Origin: Bretschneidera sinensis
Lineage: Eukaryota; Streptophyta; Magnoliopsida; Brassicales; Akaniaceae
Assembly: GCA_023935145.1 (NCBI GenBank)
Contig: CM043705.1
Coordinates: 54,299,084 to 54,363,083, forward strand
Reading direction: 5' to 3'
DNA length: 64,000 bases
Below the pieces are notes generated by a model, which was given only the letters and a program-made list of their open reading frames with translations, made no database searches and was not told the origin of the DNA. How positions within the stretch are numbered: the first letter of the stretch is position 1; every line of letters starts with the position of its first letter. This document shows positions 1 through 11,700 of this stretch, in pieces. Position numbers and translations under genes: made by a program.

Positions 1-35
1 CTTCAAAAAATAACATTATTAGTAGTAGTGAAGAG

Positions 36-985
36 TTGATAGAAGTCATAAATGAAATGCATGAAGAATTAAAGAAATTCGATTTTAGGAACTTTACTCT
101 TAAGAAAGAGGTGTCATCTCTCTCTAAAGAGATGATAAGTCTAAGAGAAGAAAAAGATAAACTGTCTTCATTGCTTTATGATTCTTCTCAAGATTTCCTA
201 AAAAATGAAAATGAAAACTTAAAGAAGAAGATATTAGAATTGAATGGTACAATATCTAGACTCATGCTTGGAAAAGAAAAACTTGATGAAGTGCTTTCTT
301 GCCAAAAATTAAGTAGAGGAAAATTAGGATTAGGATATTCTCCATTAGACAAGCAAAAATCAAAAGAGAGCTTATTCATGAAAGCATCATGTGTGAATGA
401 AGCCTCTACTTCAAAGATCACTAACAAGGTCAAAAACATACCCTCAATGAATGCTAGCAAGTTTAGAAATGCTAATTCTAATGCATATACAAGAATGAAA
501 CATCCTAGAAATAATCATGCTTATATGTATGCTCATTCAAAAAATGCTTATACACATCCTAGGAATAACCATCATGTGCATCTTAGAAACAATTTGTATA
601 ATCAAGACTTGCACACTGCACAAGCATATCCTAAGAATTACTATCATGGTTATTCTATGCATACTCATAAAAATGCAAGCATGTATCCTAGAATCATCTT
701 CATACATTTTCTGGAAATGACATGCATATTTATATTCCTCACAAAAGAAACATGTATCCTAGGAACTGATATCCTAAGCATTATAGGCATGCACAACTGA
801 ATCATCCTAGAAATTTCAATAACTATCATCCTAGGATTGTGCATCATTAACATGTCTATAGAACACTATATGCTGTTAAGAAAATATGGATCCCAAAAGG
901 AACCGTATTTTCAAGGACTAACCCCAAAGGACTCATGAAATTTTGGGTACCTAAAAATGCCATTGTGTATCATTGTGTGATGTAG
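36..985 (+). pseudogene. SIRE gag C-terminal region (coiled coil and linker), broken
   Basis: An open frame runs from 36 to 800 but has no convincing true start; the reading comes in from upstream of the window. Its first 90 residues are Lys/Glu/Leu-rich with heptad-like spacing, a probable coiled coil as expected in the C-terminal part of SIRE gag. Residues 150-215 are Asn/His/Tyr-rich and low in complexity. Near 700-800 the natural frame shifts, and a different frame encodes KKIWIPKG and KFWVPKNA (about 880-960), conserved linker motifs just before protease. No zinc knuckle is seen in the part present. The product would be a capsid/nucleocapsid polyprotein; this copy cannot make one. Confidence 0.7.
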
Positions 986-1008
986 ATATGTCTCCACACC
1001 AAGGAAAA

Positions 1009-4000
1009 AGGTAAGTGTTGGTACCTTGATAGTGGATGCTCAAAGCATATGACCAGTGATAAAAGTGTATTCAATGAGCTAACTCTAAGAGATGGTAGAC
1101 TTGTCACCATTGGAAACAACACAAAAATAAAGACCACCGGGCATGGAAAAGTTGGTAATGATTTCTCAACCATAGATAATGTATTACTAGTACAAGGCCT
1201 TAAGCCAAATTTACTAAGTATTAGTCAACTATGTGAAAAATGCAACAAATTCATATTTGAAACATCTCATTGTCTAGTTATAGACATCAAGAGTAACAAG
1301 AGCAAGTTTGTTGGCCATAGACATGAAAATTTCTATATAGTTGATTTAAAATCATTGCATTACGAAAATAAAAAATGTTTTCCAGCAATTAGTGAAAACC
1401 CATGGCTATGGCATAGAAGGCTTAGTCATGTGAACATGAATTTGCTTAAAATCATTTCTAGAAAAGATTTAGTCATTGGACTTCCTAAAATCAATTTTGA
1501 AAAAGACAAAGTATGTGATGCATGTCAAATGGGAAAACAAACTAGGATTACTTTTAAATCAAAAAATGTAGTCTTAATTACTAGACCATTGGAACTTTTG
1601 CATATGGACTTATTTGGTCCAGTAAGTACCATTAGTCTAGGTGGCTATCAATATGCTCTTGTTATTGTTGATGACTATTTAAGATATACCTTTGTTATTT
1701 TTATTGCTTATAAGGATGAAGCTTACAAAGGATTTGAAAACTTTTGCAAAAAGGTTCAAAATGAAAAATGAATTTGTATTTCAAGCATTAGAGTGATCAT
1801 GGAAAAGAATTTGAAAACCAAAGTTTTTCAAAATTTTGTGATGAAAATGGAATTGATCACAACTTTTCAGCTACTATAACTCCTCAACAAAATGGAGTTG
1901 TTGTAGGAAAAATAGAGCTCTAGAAGAATTTGCAAGAACAATGCTTTGTGAAAATAGTTTACTAAAATACTTTTGGACTGAAGCAGTAAACACTTCTTGC
2001 TATATCTTGAATAGAATTTTAATTAGGTCTATGGTTGATAAAACTCCATATGAATTATGGAAAGGTAGAAAGCCTAATATCTCCTATTTTCGTACATTTG
2101 GTTGTAAATACTTCATCCTAAATAACAATAAAACTAATTTGGGTAAATTTGACTCTAAGACTGATAAAGGGATATTTTTAGGATATTTGACCTCTAGTAA
2201 GGCTTATAGAGTCTTCAACAAGAGAACTCTAGTGGTAGAAGAATCCGAACATGTAACTCTTGATGAGTCTAACCCAATTAGTAGTAGAGAAATTTCTTTC
2301 AATGATGATGCAAATTTTATTCGAAGAACGGAAACACCTACCCCCATTGTTGACCCAAAGGAAAGTCGAGCTCAAACAAATGAAGAGATAGAAACTCTCA
2401 AATTGGACCAACCATCTATAAGCCGACAAGAGGATAGTCTTCCCAAAGATTGGAGGTATGTAAATTATCACCTGATTGATCAAGTGATTGGTGATCCTTC
2501 ACAAGGGGTAAGAACTCATTCCTCTATTAGAAATATTTGCAATTATGTAGCTTTTTTTTATCTCAAATAGAACCTAAGACATTTATTGAAGTCGAAAAGG
2601 ATAATGATTGGATAGTTTCCATGCAAGAAGAAATAAATCAATTTGAAGGAAACAATGTTTGGAATCTAGTTCCTAGACCTAAGAATTATACAATAATAGG
2701 AACTAAATGGGTATTTAGAAATAAGATGGATGAAAATTGAATAGTAACTAGGAACAAGGCTAGACTAGTTGCTAAGGGATATAATCAAGAAGAAGGAATA
2801 GACTTTGATGAGACCTATGCTCCCATACCTAGATTAGAAGCTATTCGAATGTTATTAGCCTTGGCATGCTTTAATAAGTTTAAGTTATTTCAAATGGATG
2901 TAAAAAGTGAATTTTTAAATGGCTTAATAGAAGAAGAGGTATATGTTGAGCAACCTCTTAGATTTGAGAATCTTAGTCTTCCAAATCATGTCTATAAGCT
3001 CTCTAAGGCTCTATATGGGTTGAAGCAAGCTCTAAGAGCATGGAATGAAAGAGTAAGTAAATTTTTTATTGACAATAATTTTATAAGAGGTAAAGTAGAC
3101 ACAACTCTCTTAAAAAAAACTCACATAAATGACACTTTACTAGTCAAATATATGTTGATGATATTATATTTGGTGCTACTAATGAATCTATGTGTCAAGA
3201 GTTTGCCAAGTGCATGCAAAGTGAATTTGAAATGAGCATGATGAGAGAGCTTACCTACTTCCTTGGACTTCAAATCAAACAATTGAAAGGAGGCATCTTC
3301 ATCAATCAATCAAAATACACCAAGGACCTACTAAAGAGGTTCGAGATGGAAAGCTCAAAGCCACTTGGTACACCTGTGAGCACATCTACAAAACTTGATC
3401 TTGATGAAGGAGGTAAGTGTGTAGATACTAAAAATTATAGAAGCATGATAGGAGCATTGCTTTATTTGACTGCAAGTAGACCTGATATAATGTTTAGTGT
3501 ATGCATGTGTGCTAGATTTAAGGCTAATTCTAAGGAATCACTTATAGTTGCAGTAAAAATGATCCTTAGATATCTATAAGGAACTCAAACCTTAGGATTA
3601 TGGTACTATAGAGATTCATCTTTTGAGCTTGTAGGATATTCAGATGCTGATTTTGCTGGATGTAGGTTAGATAAAAAAACACAAGTGAAACATGCCAATT
3701 CTTAGGCGCAATGTTAACCTCTTGGTTTTCCAAGAAACAAAACTCCATTGCACTATCAACCACCAAGGTGGAATATGTAGCAGTTGAAAGTTGTTGTGCC
3801 CAAGTGTTATGGATGAAACAATAACTAGAAGACTATGTTATGAATTTTAAAAGTATCCCAATACATTGTGATAATTCTAGTGCTATCAACCTAACCAAGA
3901 ACCCTATTCAGCACTCTAGAACTAAACATATAGAAATTAGACATCATTTCTTAAGAGACTATGCTAAAAAAGGTGATATAAGACTAGAATTCATACATTC

Positions 4001-4106
4001 AGTAGATCAAATAGCTGACATTTTTACAAAACCACTAAGTGAAGCAAGCTTTTGCAAAATAAGACTGTCAATGAGATTGTTAGATTATGATAAACTGTAT
4101 GTCTGA
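1009..4106 (+). pseudogene. SIRE pol: protease, integrase, reverse transcriptase, RNase H (stops and frameshifts)
   Basis: Protease is marked by WYLDSGCSKHMTS near 1017-1055. The GAG-pre-integrase zinc region follows, with LWHRRLSHVN and CDACQMGKQ (about 1408-1545). The integrase core starts at LLHMDLFGPV (about 1598) with IVDDYLRYTFVIF. Stops or frame changes fall near 1771, 1905-1925, 2570, 2740, 3140-3190, 3580 and 3690-3835. The integrase C-terminal part (YELWKGRKPN, FGCKYF) is at 2040-2290. Reverse transcriptase begins at WNLVPRPKN (about 2660), with QMDVKSEFLNG, LYGLKQA and a frameshifted YVDD-type box near 3150. RNase H carries YSDADFAGC (about 3637) and HCDNSSAINLTKNP (about 3861), ending at 4106. 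All domains are in copia order, with integrase before RT. The product is not functional. Confidence 0.9.
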
Positions 4107-4246
4107 TTGCTTCATCATTCATCATAATTGCATATTTGACATCTAGTGAAAAAGTATTAAACCTTATTTAATTACTCTCTCACTAAAGATGGCATAGATA
4201 AACAAATTTCGTGCTAAGACTCAAGACTAAAAATTTTCTTAAGGGA

Positions 4247-4534
4247 CCAGTCGACTTGTAAGTCTATCCCAGTCGACTAGTAAGTCTCTGCCCAATCTTC
4301 CAGTCGACTGGTAGGGCTATACCAGTCTTCTGGTAATTAAAAACCTTGTTTGGAGCCATTTTTTGAAAATATCTTAACTACCTAGTCGACTGGTATGAAC
4401 TACCCAATCGACTGGTATCCTTCTGCCAGTTTACCCAGTCGACTGATATCTCTACCCAGTCGACTGGTATGCAAAACTTTTAAATTCCGCAAAGAACCCA
4501 GTTGACTGGTACCCTAACCCCAGTCGACTGGTAT
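4247..4534 (+). repeat. Array of CCAGTCGACTGG palindromes upstream of an internal TATA box
   Basis: About ten exact or near copies of the 12-bp palindrome CCAGTCGACTGG (SalI core GTCGAC), usually followed by TA or TAT, are separated by 10-50 bp of unrelated sequence. Exact copies include those near 4292, 4469 and 4530; others differ by one or two bases. The spacing is irregular, so this is not a simple tandem repeat. The array ends 6 bp before the TATA-like box at 4541. The same motif recurs in the LTR of this element at 7040-7250. Confidence 0.85.
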
Positions 4535-4540
4535 CGCAAT

Positions 4541-4550
4541 TCTATATATA
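4541..4550 (+). promoter_or_regulatory. Putative internal TATA box for the third ORF
   Basis: TCTATATATAAAC lies downstream of pol, directly after the palindrome array and about 230 bp before the first ATG of the third ORF (4773). It is followed by a pyrimidine-rich leader (GAACCCTAAGCTTTCTCTCTC near 4591) of the kind seen in plant 5' untranslated regions. The arrangement mirrors the LTR promoter of the same element. Promoter activity is inferred, not shown. Confidence 0.45.
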
Positions 4551-4772
4551 AACTTTTCATTTTTTTTTTCAGATTTTTACGCCATTTTTAGAACCCTAAG
4601 CTTTCTCTCTCTAGAAAATCTAGTCATTTTGATAAAAAAAAAAACAAACCTTCAAAACACTTCCTAAACACCCCGATCTACTCATCCAAACCATCAATTT
4701 AAACTTTCTACGGTTGAAATCCCATTTTCTTACCAAAAACCTTTTTTTAACACAAAAAGCCATTTTCCAAAA

Positions 4773-6002
4773 ATGTCCGACTGAATCCGCATAAAAACCA
4801 CTGTTGGGGGATCACGTGCACCTACTAGGCCAAGGTCCACTAAATCCATGGCTCCAAATTCCTGAGGGAAGGGCGTGGCGGGCTCATCAAGCAAGAAGCC
4901 TATAACAGAGCTCGACGACTCTCTGTTCTCCAGCCTGACGGTGAAAGACAAGTGTATACATCGTTATCCGCCATAAGAAAATCATGACAGGTAGATTCGA
5001 TGACTTCAAATCTATTCGTCATTGTAATTTTGATATATTACCTACATCAATGCCATTAACTTGACCCTACTGGTCAAGATACATGGAAAATATTACCCGA
5101 GACTGATTCACCAGTTCTATGCAAACTTGATGAAACCCAATCCACTAGCTCTGAGGTTCAGAACTAGTGCTATGGGTGTGGAGTTTGAGGTCAACACTAA
5201 CCTCTTGATGAGTATCCTTAGGATCCCTATGGGAGGGATCCAATGGAGTCTGGATGGATGGTCAGACAATTTTGATTATGAAGAGATGTGTCAAATAGTT
5301 AGGGGTGACACCAACTATGTGTTTTGACCCATTATATTTCACATATGTAGTGACATGCCCCTTGATTCAAAATTGTTCTACTTTATTATGAGTTGGACCA
5401 TCCACCTGAAACTTGAGAGTTGAGGCTATCTATCTAAGATAGATATCATATTGATTTAGTACTTTAAAACTAGGCACCACTTCAATATCTGCCCCTTACT
5501 GTTCGCTAACATGATAAATGGCGAAGTGAGCGACTCTGGAGACCTTCCCTACAGGATACTCATCACACTCATCCTCCAGCACTTCCGGGTGCCTCTCCCC
5601 ACCTCTGAGGCTCAGGACATCGACCTCAAGGACATCATCAATGTCTCATCGCTAAAGAAGATGGGATGCATAGTCCGAGATGGCTTCATCTACTCTAAGG
5701 CCGGGAAGAACATTCGGATAGGAGAAGACGAGAGCAATAATGATAAGGACGAGGGTCTAGATACTGCTATTGCTACTGCTATGGATATGGATGATCGAGC
5801 ATCTCCTATGGGTGACTCGAGTGCTAGGCAGGCTAGATATAGCGATCTTCTTCAGGCTATCATGAGCCTCCAGCTAACTGTTCAGTCCGGCTTCCAAAGT
5901 TTGAGCTCTACAGTCGATGCTATGCATCACGACCTCCGCTCTCTTCGGGATGACTTTGAGTTGCACCTTGAGCATACTGAGGGCTCTCTGGCTAAGCTTT
6001 AG
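4773..6002 (+). pseudogene. SIRE third ORF, resembling the plant 'putative transposon protein' / env-like family
   Basis: The likely start is the ATG at 4773. The N-terminal part (KTTVGGSRAPTRPRS) is basic and Ser/Pro-rich, as in related retrotransposon ORFs, and has stops at once. A readable block at 5061-5327 contains YPRLIHQFYANLMKPNP and GVEFEVN, which resemble the domain annotated in plants as a putative transposon protein (Transposase_32, from memory). A second block (5511-6002, 163 aa) has an acidic stretch followed by a Leu-rich, probably coiled-coil tail (SLQLTVQSGFQSLSS). Stops and a frameshift lie between 5330 and 5510. No signal peptide or membrane segment is visible, so calling it an envelope protein would be unjustified. 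The role of the product is unknown. Confidence 0.6.
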
Positions 6003-6710
6003 GATCTCACTAGTGGTAATTCTAACTCTCCCGCTCCATGAGTCATTTTTCTATCTCCCTTTTGATGTATATATTGATGTAGTTTTTCATTGTTCTTAGC
6101 ACGGACATATATTTATCATTTACTGTATTTTGTACTTCTGTTTCGACTCTACGAAACCTGTGCTGTATAGAATGATGATATATATGACTATGGTTTCTAC
6201 TTAGACTTAGTTAATATACTTGTTTTACATTTTCGCAATATGTTTACATGCTTTATGTCTTTCCGTATTCGGATATATGCTTTAAATTGCTTCTACATGT
6301 ATGGAAACTTCTGGTTCTTCTCCGGAAAGATTCTTAACTCTGAATGATGCCAAATTTTCATGTACAAGTTTGTTTAAGCATGCTCTTTATGTCTATGGTA
6401 ACTATATAGCTTATTTTTTTAGTTTACTAGCCCGTTTATTGTTGTTATCAAAACGAGGGAGAAATATGAGAAAATGAGAAAACTATCTGTAAACTCAAAA
6501 TAGTGCATAGATTTAGGGGGAGCATTGCTCCAAAGAACTTAGTGTATGATTTTATATGTTGAGTTGATTGATTAGGTTGCATATAAACTGTTCTTTATCT
6601 TTTTACAGGTTGATTTTATTCAAAAAAACAGAGGAGACTCTGCCCGATTTTTTCAAAAAATCCAACACTTAGTTTTTAAAACTGTTTTCTCTCATTAGTT
6701 TTGTCATCAT
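6003..6710 (+). other. SIRE 3' untranslated region, no gene
   Basis: This AT-rich non-coding stretch lies between the third ORF and the polypurine tract. I see no motif beyond runs of T and no ORF worth reporting. Confidence 0.6.
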
Positions 6711-6725
6711 CAAAAAGAGAGAGAT
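6711..6725 (+). other. Polypurine tract of SIRE element
   Basis: CAAAAAGAGAGAGAT immediately precedes the 3' LTR. It is the expected plus-strand primer site for reverse transcription. Its position fixes the LTR start at 6726. Confidence 0.75.
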
Positions 6726-7874
6726 TATTGAGCCTCACCTATATTTTAATAATGACAAAACATAACTCTTGTTTTACTAACAATGCTATCTAAGTGTATT
6801 AAGCGATAAAAGCTTACAGCCAGAAATCAAGGTGCAAGAACTCAACCTGAATCAAACTCGTAGTCAAGACAGAAGCTCTAGTATAGTTTTAAGGTATTTA
6901 AACAAGTTGTAAATCTCAATTGTTCAGGTAAAAAGCTTGTCTTATGGCTCCTTTTGAAAAATCATTTTAACAGAACTTTTCAATAAAACGTTTTTAAGTT
7001 AAAAACATTTCAATACATGAAAACTGGGCTGATAAGCAACCAAGTCGACTGGGTACTTATACTAGAAGACTAGTATATGGGACAGTGTGTCTGACTGGGT
7101 GCTTCATACCAGTCGACTGGTATATTGGAAAGACTGTCCCCAATCGACTGGTAAAAACTACCTAGTCGACTGGTACCTTCAATAACTTTAAAAATGTGAT
7201 TTTTAACTTGACTCAGTCGATTGATACTAAGACCCAGTCGACTAGTAGTTCAAAAAATATGACTGTTGAGACGCGAGATTTCAGCATAAATTGTACCAAA
7301 ACGTACCAGATTAGTACTAAGCGGTTATATTACATCAAGACTATATAAACCCACTCTATTGAACATTTTAAGAGAGGAGACACATTCAATCAAGTTTTTA
7401 CTCATTGACACACAAAAGCTTTGAAATATTTATTGTTGAGCCATTCTTCAAGCTTTACCTTAAAAGAGAGATGTTATTCAGTTGTATAAACTTTCATTAT
7501 TGTCTCTCTACCATTTACTTTACAACATTTATTGTAAAGGGATTAGCTTCCGAAAGGAAAAAATTAGCTTTCAAGAGGAACGAATTGATTGTAAGGTTTG
7601 TGCAACACCCGTGAAGTTGCACGAATAAGTTTCTTAGTGGATTACTTCAAGGAGGTTCATTGAAGAGAGTGGACATAGGGTCAGAATGAATCCGATATTA
7701 CCAAATCATTATAAACTGAGTTTGCATCATCTATTCCTTAAACTCTTTTGTTTACAGCACATTATTTGTTTACATTCTTGTGGGTTTATCTGTTTTCATA
7801 AACTTGTGTTTAATTAGCAAAAGTTTTTAAAAACTCAATTCACCCCCCCTTTTGGATTGAAACCTCAGTCTACA
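6726..7874 (+). repeat. 3' LTR of SIRE element
   Basis: The 1149-bp LTR starts TATTGAGCCTCACC (terminal TG decayed to TA) and ends CAGTCTACA. Its limits are supported by alignment with the solo LTR at 55373-56460, which shares both ends and long interior blocks. It contains the palindrome array at 7040-7250, a TATA box CTATATAAAC at 7341-7350 and a conserved region around 7580-7740. The end abuts the gag start of another element. Confidence 0.85.
7040..7250 (+). repeat. CCAGTCGACTGG palindrome array in SIRE LTR
   Basis: About seven exact or degenerate copies of the AGTCGACTGG motif occur here, including an exact CCAGTCGACTGG near 7110. The array ends about 90 bp upstream of the LTR TATA box at 7341, matching the placement in the solo LTR at 55669-55800. 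Confidence 0.8.
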
Positions 7875-7881
7875 GAGAGAT

Positions 7882-8668
7882 ATGGTGTTGGACTTCAATA
7901 AGTTGGAGCAATTCAACAGAGAAAATTTTTATCGTTAACAAAAAGGATGTTCTTCCTCCTAATATCACTTCAGGTATATTATGTCATCAATTCTCCAAGG
8001 ACCAAACCTACAGAAGATGAACCAATTTCTCAGATAAGAGATAGACAGAAATGGGACCAGGATGATGACATTTGCAAAGGTCATAATCTGAATACCGTGT
8101 CCAACAACTTTTTTGATGCCTACCACAATGTCAAGACAGTTAAGGAGTTGTGGGACACACTGCAAGCAAGGTACATGAAGGAAGACGTAGAAAGTAGGTG
8201 TTATATTATTACAAAGTTTAATAATTTTAAAATGGTTGATACTCGTAGTATTATGGATCAATATAGTAGATTAAAACTACATTTGATCAATTTACTCAAC
8301 ATAATATGAAAATTGATGAGACCATAATGGTCACAACCATTATAGACAAATTGCCTCATTTGTGGAAGAGTTTCAGGAATCGTCCGAAGCACTAAAAGGA
8401 AGACCTGAATCTTAAGGAGTTAGGTAACCATATCTATATTGAGGAGGACTTTCGAAAAGAAGGCAAGGAAGAAGCCCTTTCCAAGATTAATATGGTAGAG
8501 GAAAGAGACACTTCAAAGAAGCACTCTCAAGAATCTCATAAAATAAAGAACCAGCCAGCAAAGTTTTCTAAGAATAAGAAAACTAAGGGTTCATATTACA
8601 ATTATGGGAAACCTGGGCATTTCAAGGGAGATTGTTGTTTACTGAAGAAAAAGGGAAAAGTACCATAA
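7882..8668 (+). pseudogene. Tork-like gag (UBN2 domain plus decayed zinc knuckle)
   Basis: The start ATG at 7882 opens VLDFNKLEQFN, typical of plant copia gag. It is followed by a stop near 7936 and a continued reading at 7947-8309 containing VKTVKELWDTLQARYM, a hallmark of the UBN2 gag family. A frameshift near 8300 leads to EDLNLKELGNHI and a Lys-rich region. The zinc knuckle reads YNYGKPGHFKGDC (about 8598): the first two cysteines of CX2CX4HX4C have become tyrosines, so it could not bind zinc normally. The protein would package element RNA; this copy is dead. Confidence 0.8.
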
Positions 8669-8689
8669 GAATTCGTGGTTGTGATTTCT

Positions 8690-11600
8690 GAAGCAAATGT
8701 CCTTAAGGACAATGAAGCCTGGTGGATTAATTCTGGTGCAACGAGACTTGTGTGCAAGGAAAAGAATATAAGAATTACGAAGCAATGACTGATGGTATTT
8801 TCTTGTACATGGAAAATTTAGCCACTGTACCAGTGATAGGAAAAGGAAAAGTGCAACTAGAGTTCACTTCTAGAAAGACCTTCACCTTCACTGATGTGCA
8901 CCATGTACCTGAAATCAGGAAGAATTTAGTTTCTGGTAGCCTCTTGAACAAAAATGGGTTCAAGCTTGTATTTGAGGCTGATAAGTTTGTATTCTCTAAG
9001 GGAGGTATTTTTGTTGGGAAGGGATATATGTATGAGAGGATGTTCAAACTCAATATTAATAATACGAGTAAGATTTCTGCTTATATTGTTGATTGTTCTG
9101 CTTTACTTTGGCATAATCGTTTAGGACATGTAAATGCTAGATGATTAAATGATATGATAAAGTTAGATTTACTTTCAAAATTTGATATAACCATGAAAAT
9201 TTTTAGAACATGTATGCTTACTAAAATCACTAGAAAACCATTTTCAAGTATTCAAAGAAATTCAAAAATTCTGGATTTAATTCTTAGTGATTTATGTGAT
9301 ATGCATGCTACACCTTCTTTAGGAGGAAAGAAATATTTTGTAACTTTTATAGATGATTTTACAAGATGTTGTTATGCTTATTTGTTGCATTCTAAATATG
9401 AAACTATGCATAGTTTTTCTGTTTTTAATAATGAAGTAGAACTTTAGTGTGACAATAGGATTAAATGTCTTCTAATTGATAAGGGAGGTGAGTATTATGA
9501 TCCTATTTATTTTGAGACTCATGGAATAATTCATGAGATCACTGCCCCTTATACACTACAACAAAATGGTGTAGCAAGGAAGACAAATAAAACTATAAAA
9601 AAGATGGTTAATTCCATTCTTTCTAACTCTGGTCTAGGACATGGGTTTTAGGGAGAAACACTTTTAACTGCTTGTCACATTTTAGATACAGCCCTACAAA
9701 AAAAAAATAAAGTAACACCTTATGAGTTATGGAAGAATAGGAAGCCTAATCTAGACTATTTTAAAGTGTGGGGTTGTAAAGCTATAGTTAGAGTTCCTAA
9801 ACCAAAAAATAAGAACTTAGGTGAAAGAGGAATAAAATGTATTTTCCTGCGATACGTATTTCATAGTTAAGCTTATAGATTCCTGGTGGTGGAGCCAAAA
9901 AATTATTCAATAAATGAAATAATTGAATCTACGAAACCTATTTTTAATGAATATAGGTTCAAGACACTTCCTAAGACTATTTCGGACAATAATGAACAAG
10001 AACAAAGTTCAATGAAGAAAGTAGTTGAAAATGAAGTGGAACTTAGAAGGAGCAAAAGAGTTAAGACTCATAAGGTGTATAGACCCAATTTTTACATGTA
10101 TGTGGTAAAAAGAACTAGAAATTCAATAAGTAATTCTATTCCAATTGTCTTGAATATTGATTCTGATCAAAAAAATTATGCAGATGCTATAAAGTCTCAA
10201 GATGTTGCATTTTGGAAGGAGGCCATAAATGATGAAATGGACTCCATAATGGGGAACAAAACCTCAGCATTGGTGGACTTTCCACTAGATTTCAAACCCA
10301 TTGGATGCAAGTGGATTTTCAAAAGAAAATTAAGGGTGGATGGTATAATTGATAAATTCAAGGAAATGTTAATGGCTAAGGGATTTACACAAAAAGAAGG
10401 TTTTGTTTATTTTGACACCTATGCACTAGTTGCAAGGATAACCACAATTAGATGTTAAAACAAAATTATTGAATGGTAAATTAAAAGAAGAAGTGTATAT
10501 GAGTCAACCTGAAGGTTTTGTAGTTAAGAGACAAGAGCATAAAGTAAGCAAGTTAGTTAAATATTTATATGGACTTAAACAAGCCCCAAAACAATGGCAT
10601 GGGAAATTTGATCAAGTAATACTATCAAATGGTTTCAGAATTAATAAATATGATAAGTGTGTATACATTAGGTTCATTAATGGTAAATGTATTATCGTAT
10701 GTTTGTACATAAATGACATGTTGATATTTGGTACTGACTTAGAACAAGTTCAAAATACCAAGAAATTTTTGTCAGATAATTTTGACATGAAAGATATAGG
10801 TGTGGCTGGTGTTATTTTAGGTATCAAAATTATAAGAGATAATGATAGCCTAACTTTAACACAATCTCATTACATTGAAAAAATTATAAATAAATTTGGT
10901 CACTTAGAAAGCACACCAATAAGTACACCATTTGATAATAGTATCAAATTATCTAAGAATAATGATAGAAAAATTGCACAACTAGAGACAACTAGAGTGT
11001 ACTAGAGCAATTGGTTGTTTAATCTATGTCATGATTTGTACAAGACCTGATATTTCTTTTTTTTTTTGTAGGAAAGTTAAGTAGATTTACTAATTGCCCT
11101 AACAATGATCATTGGGAGGTTGTACATAGGGTCTTTAGATATTTGAAAATGACCATGAATTTTGGCATAAATTATCAATGGTATCCAACAATTTTATAAT
11201 GATACATTGATGCTAGCTGGGTAACAAACTGAGAGAAAAATCACTCGTCCACAAGTGGTTGGATATTCACTCTTGGTGGGGGTGTTGTATCTTGGGCTTC
11301 CAAGAAACAAACTTGTATCATTGATTCTACCATGGCATATGAATTTGTGGCATTGGCAGCAGGGGGTAAATAGGTTGAGTGGTTAAGGAATTTATTATTA
11401 GAAATTCCTGTGTGGTCCAAACCCATGGCTCCAATTTCAATTCGATGTGACAGTGAGACAACACTAGCAAAGGCCTATAGCAATGTCTACAATGGAAAGT
11501 CTAGACATATCGAATTGAGACATAACTATGTAAGATAATTAATTACTGATGGAGTAATTAAAATTGAATTCGTAAGGTCCATAGGAAACTTGGTGGATCC

Positions 11601-11700
11601 TTTAACCAAGGGACTTGCAAGAGAGTAAGTGGTTAAAACATCACAAGGGATGGGTCTCAAGCCCATATGATAGGATCACCAATGATGGAACCTCGACTCG
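8690..11700 (+). pseudogene. Tork-like pol: protease, integrase, RT (internal deletion), RNase H
   Basis: Protease appears as WWINSGATRLVC (about 8722): the catalytic Asp of the usual DSG triad is Asn. The zinc and pre-integrase part ends at LLWHNRLGHVNAR (about 9105-9144). The integrase core includes YFVTFIDDFTRCCYAYLL (about 9331) and PYTLQQNGVA (about 9547). Stops fall at 9447, 9648, 9869 and elsewhere. RT carries PIGCKWIFKRK (about 10300); then, after 10455, the reading jumps to NGKLKEEVYMSQPEGF, so about 30 residues around the QMDVKTAF block are lost. The YVDD box reads YINDML, with the first Asp mutated. RNase H has SWASKKQTC and IRCDSETTLAKA (about 11440). The end of coding is near 11700. 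Confidence 0.85.

Larger units (their letters stand above)
1..7874 (+). mobile_element. Ty1/copia retrotransposon, SIRE lineage, degenerate, 5' part outside window
   Basis: The order gag end, protease, integrase, reverse transcriptase, RNase H, a third ORF, polypurine tract and 3' LTR is that of a copia element with extra coding sequence after pol, as in the SIRE/Maximus lineage. The pol motifs (WYLDSGCSKHMTS, GKVDTTL, IFINQSKY, TASRPDIMFSVC) fit SIRE by memory of the family; no search was run. Multiple stops and frameshifts show it is dead. The 5' LTR, primer site and gag start lie left of the window. The bases just after the 3' LTR are GAGAG (7875-7879), which should be repeated before the missing 5' LTR if the element is complete. 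Confidence 0.9.

Noticed and set aside
4773..6002. Calling the SIRE third ORF an envelope gene
   Set aside because: No signal peptide, membrane segment or cleavage motif is visible. The resemblance is to a plant transposon-associated domain of unknown role.
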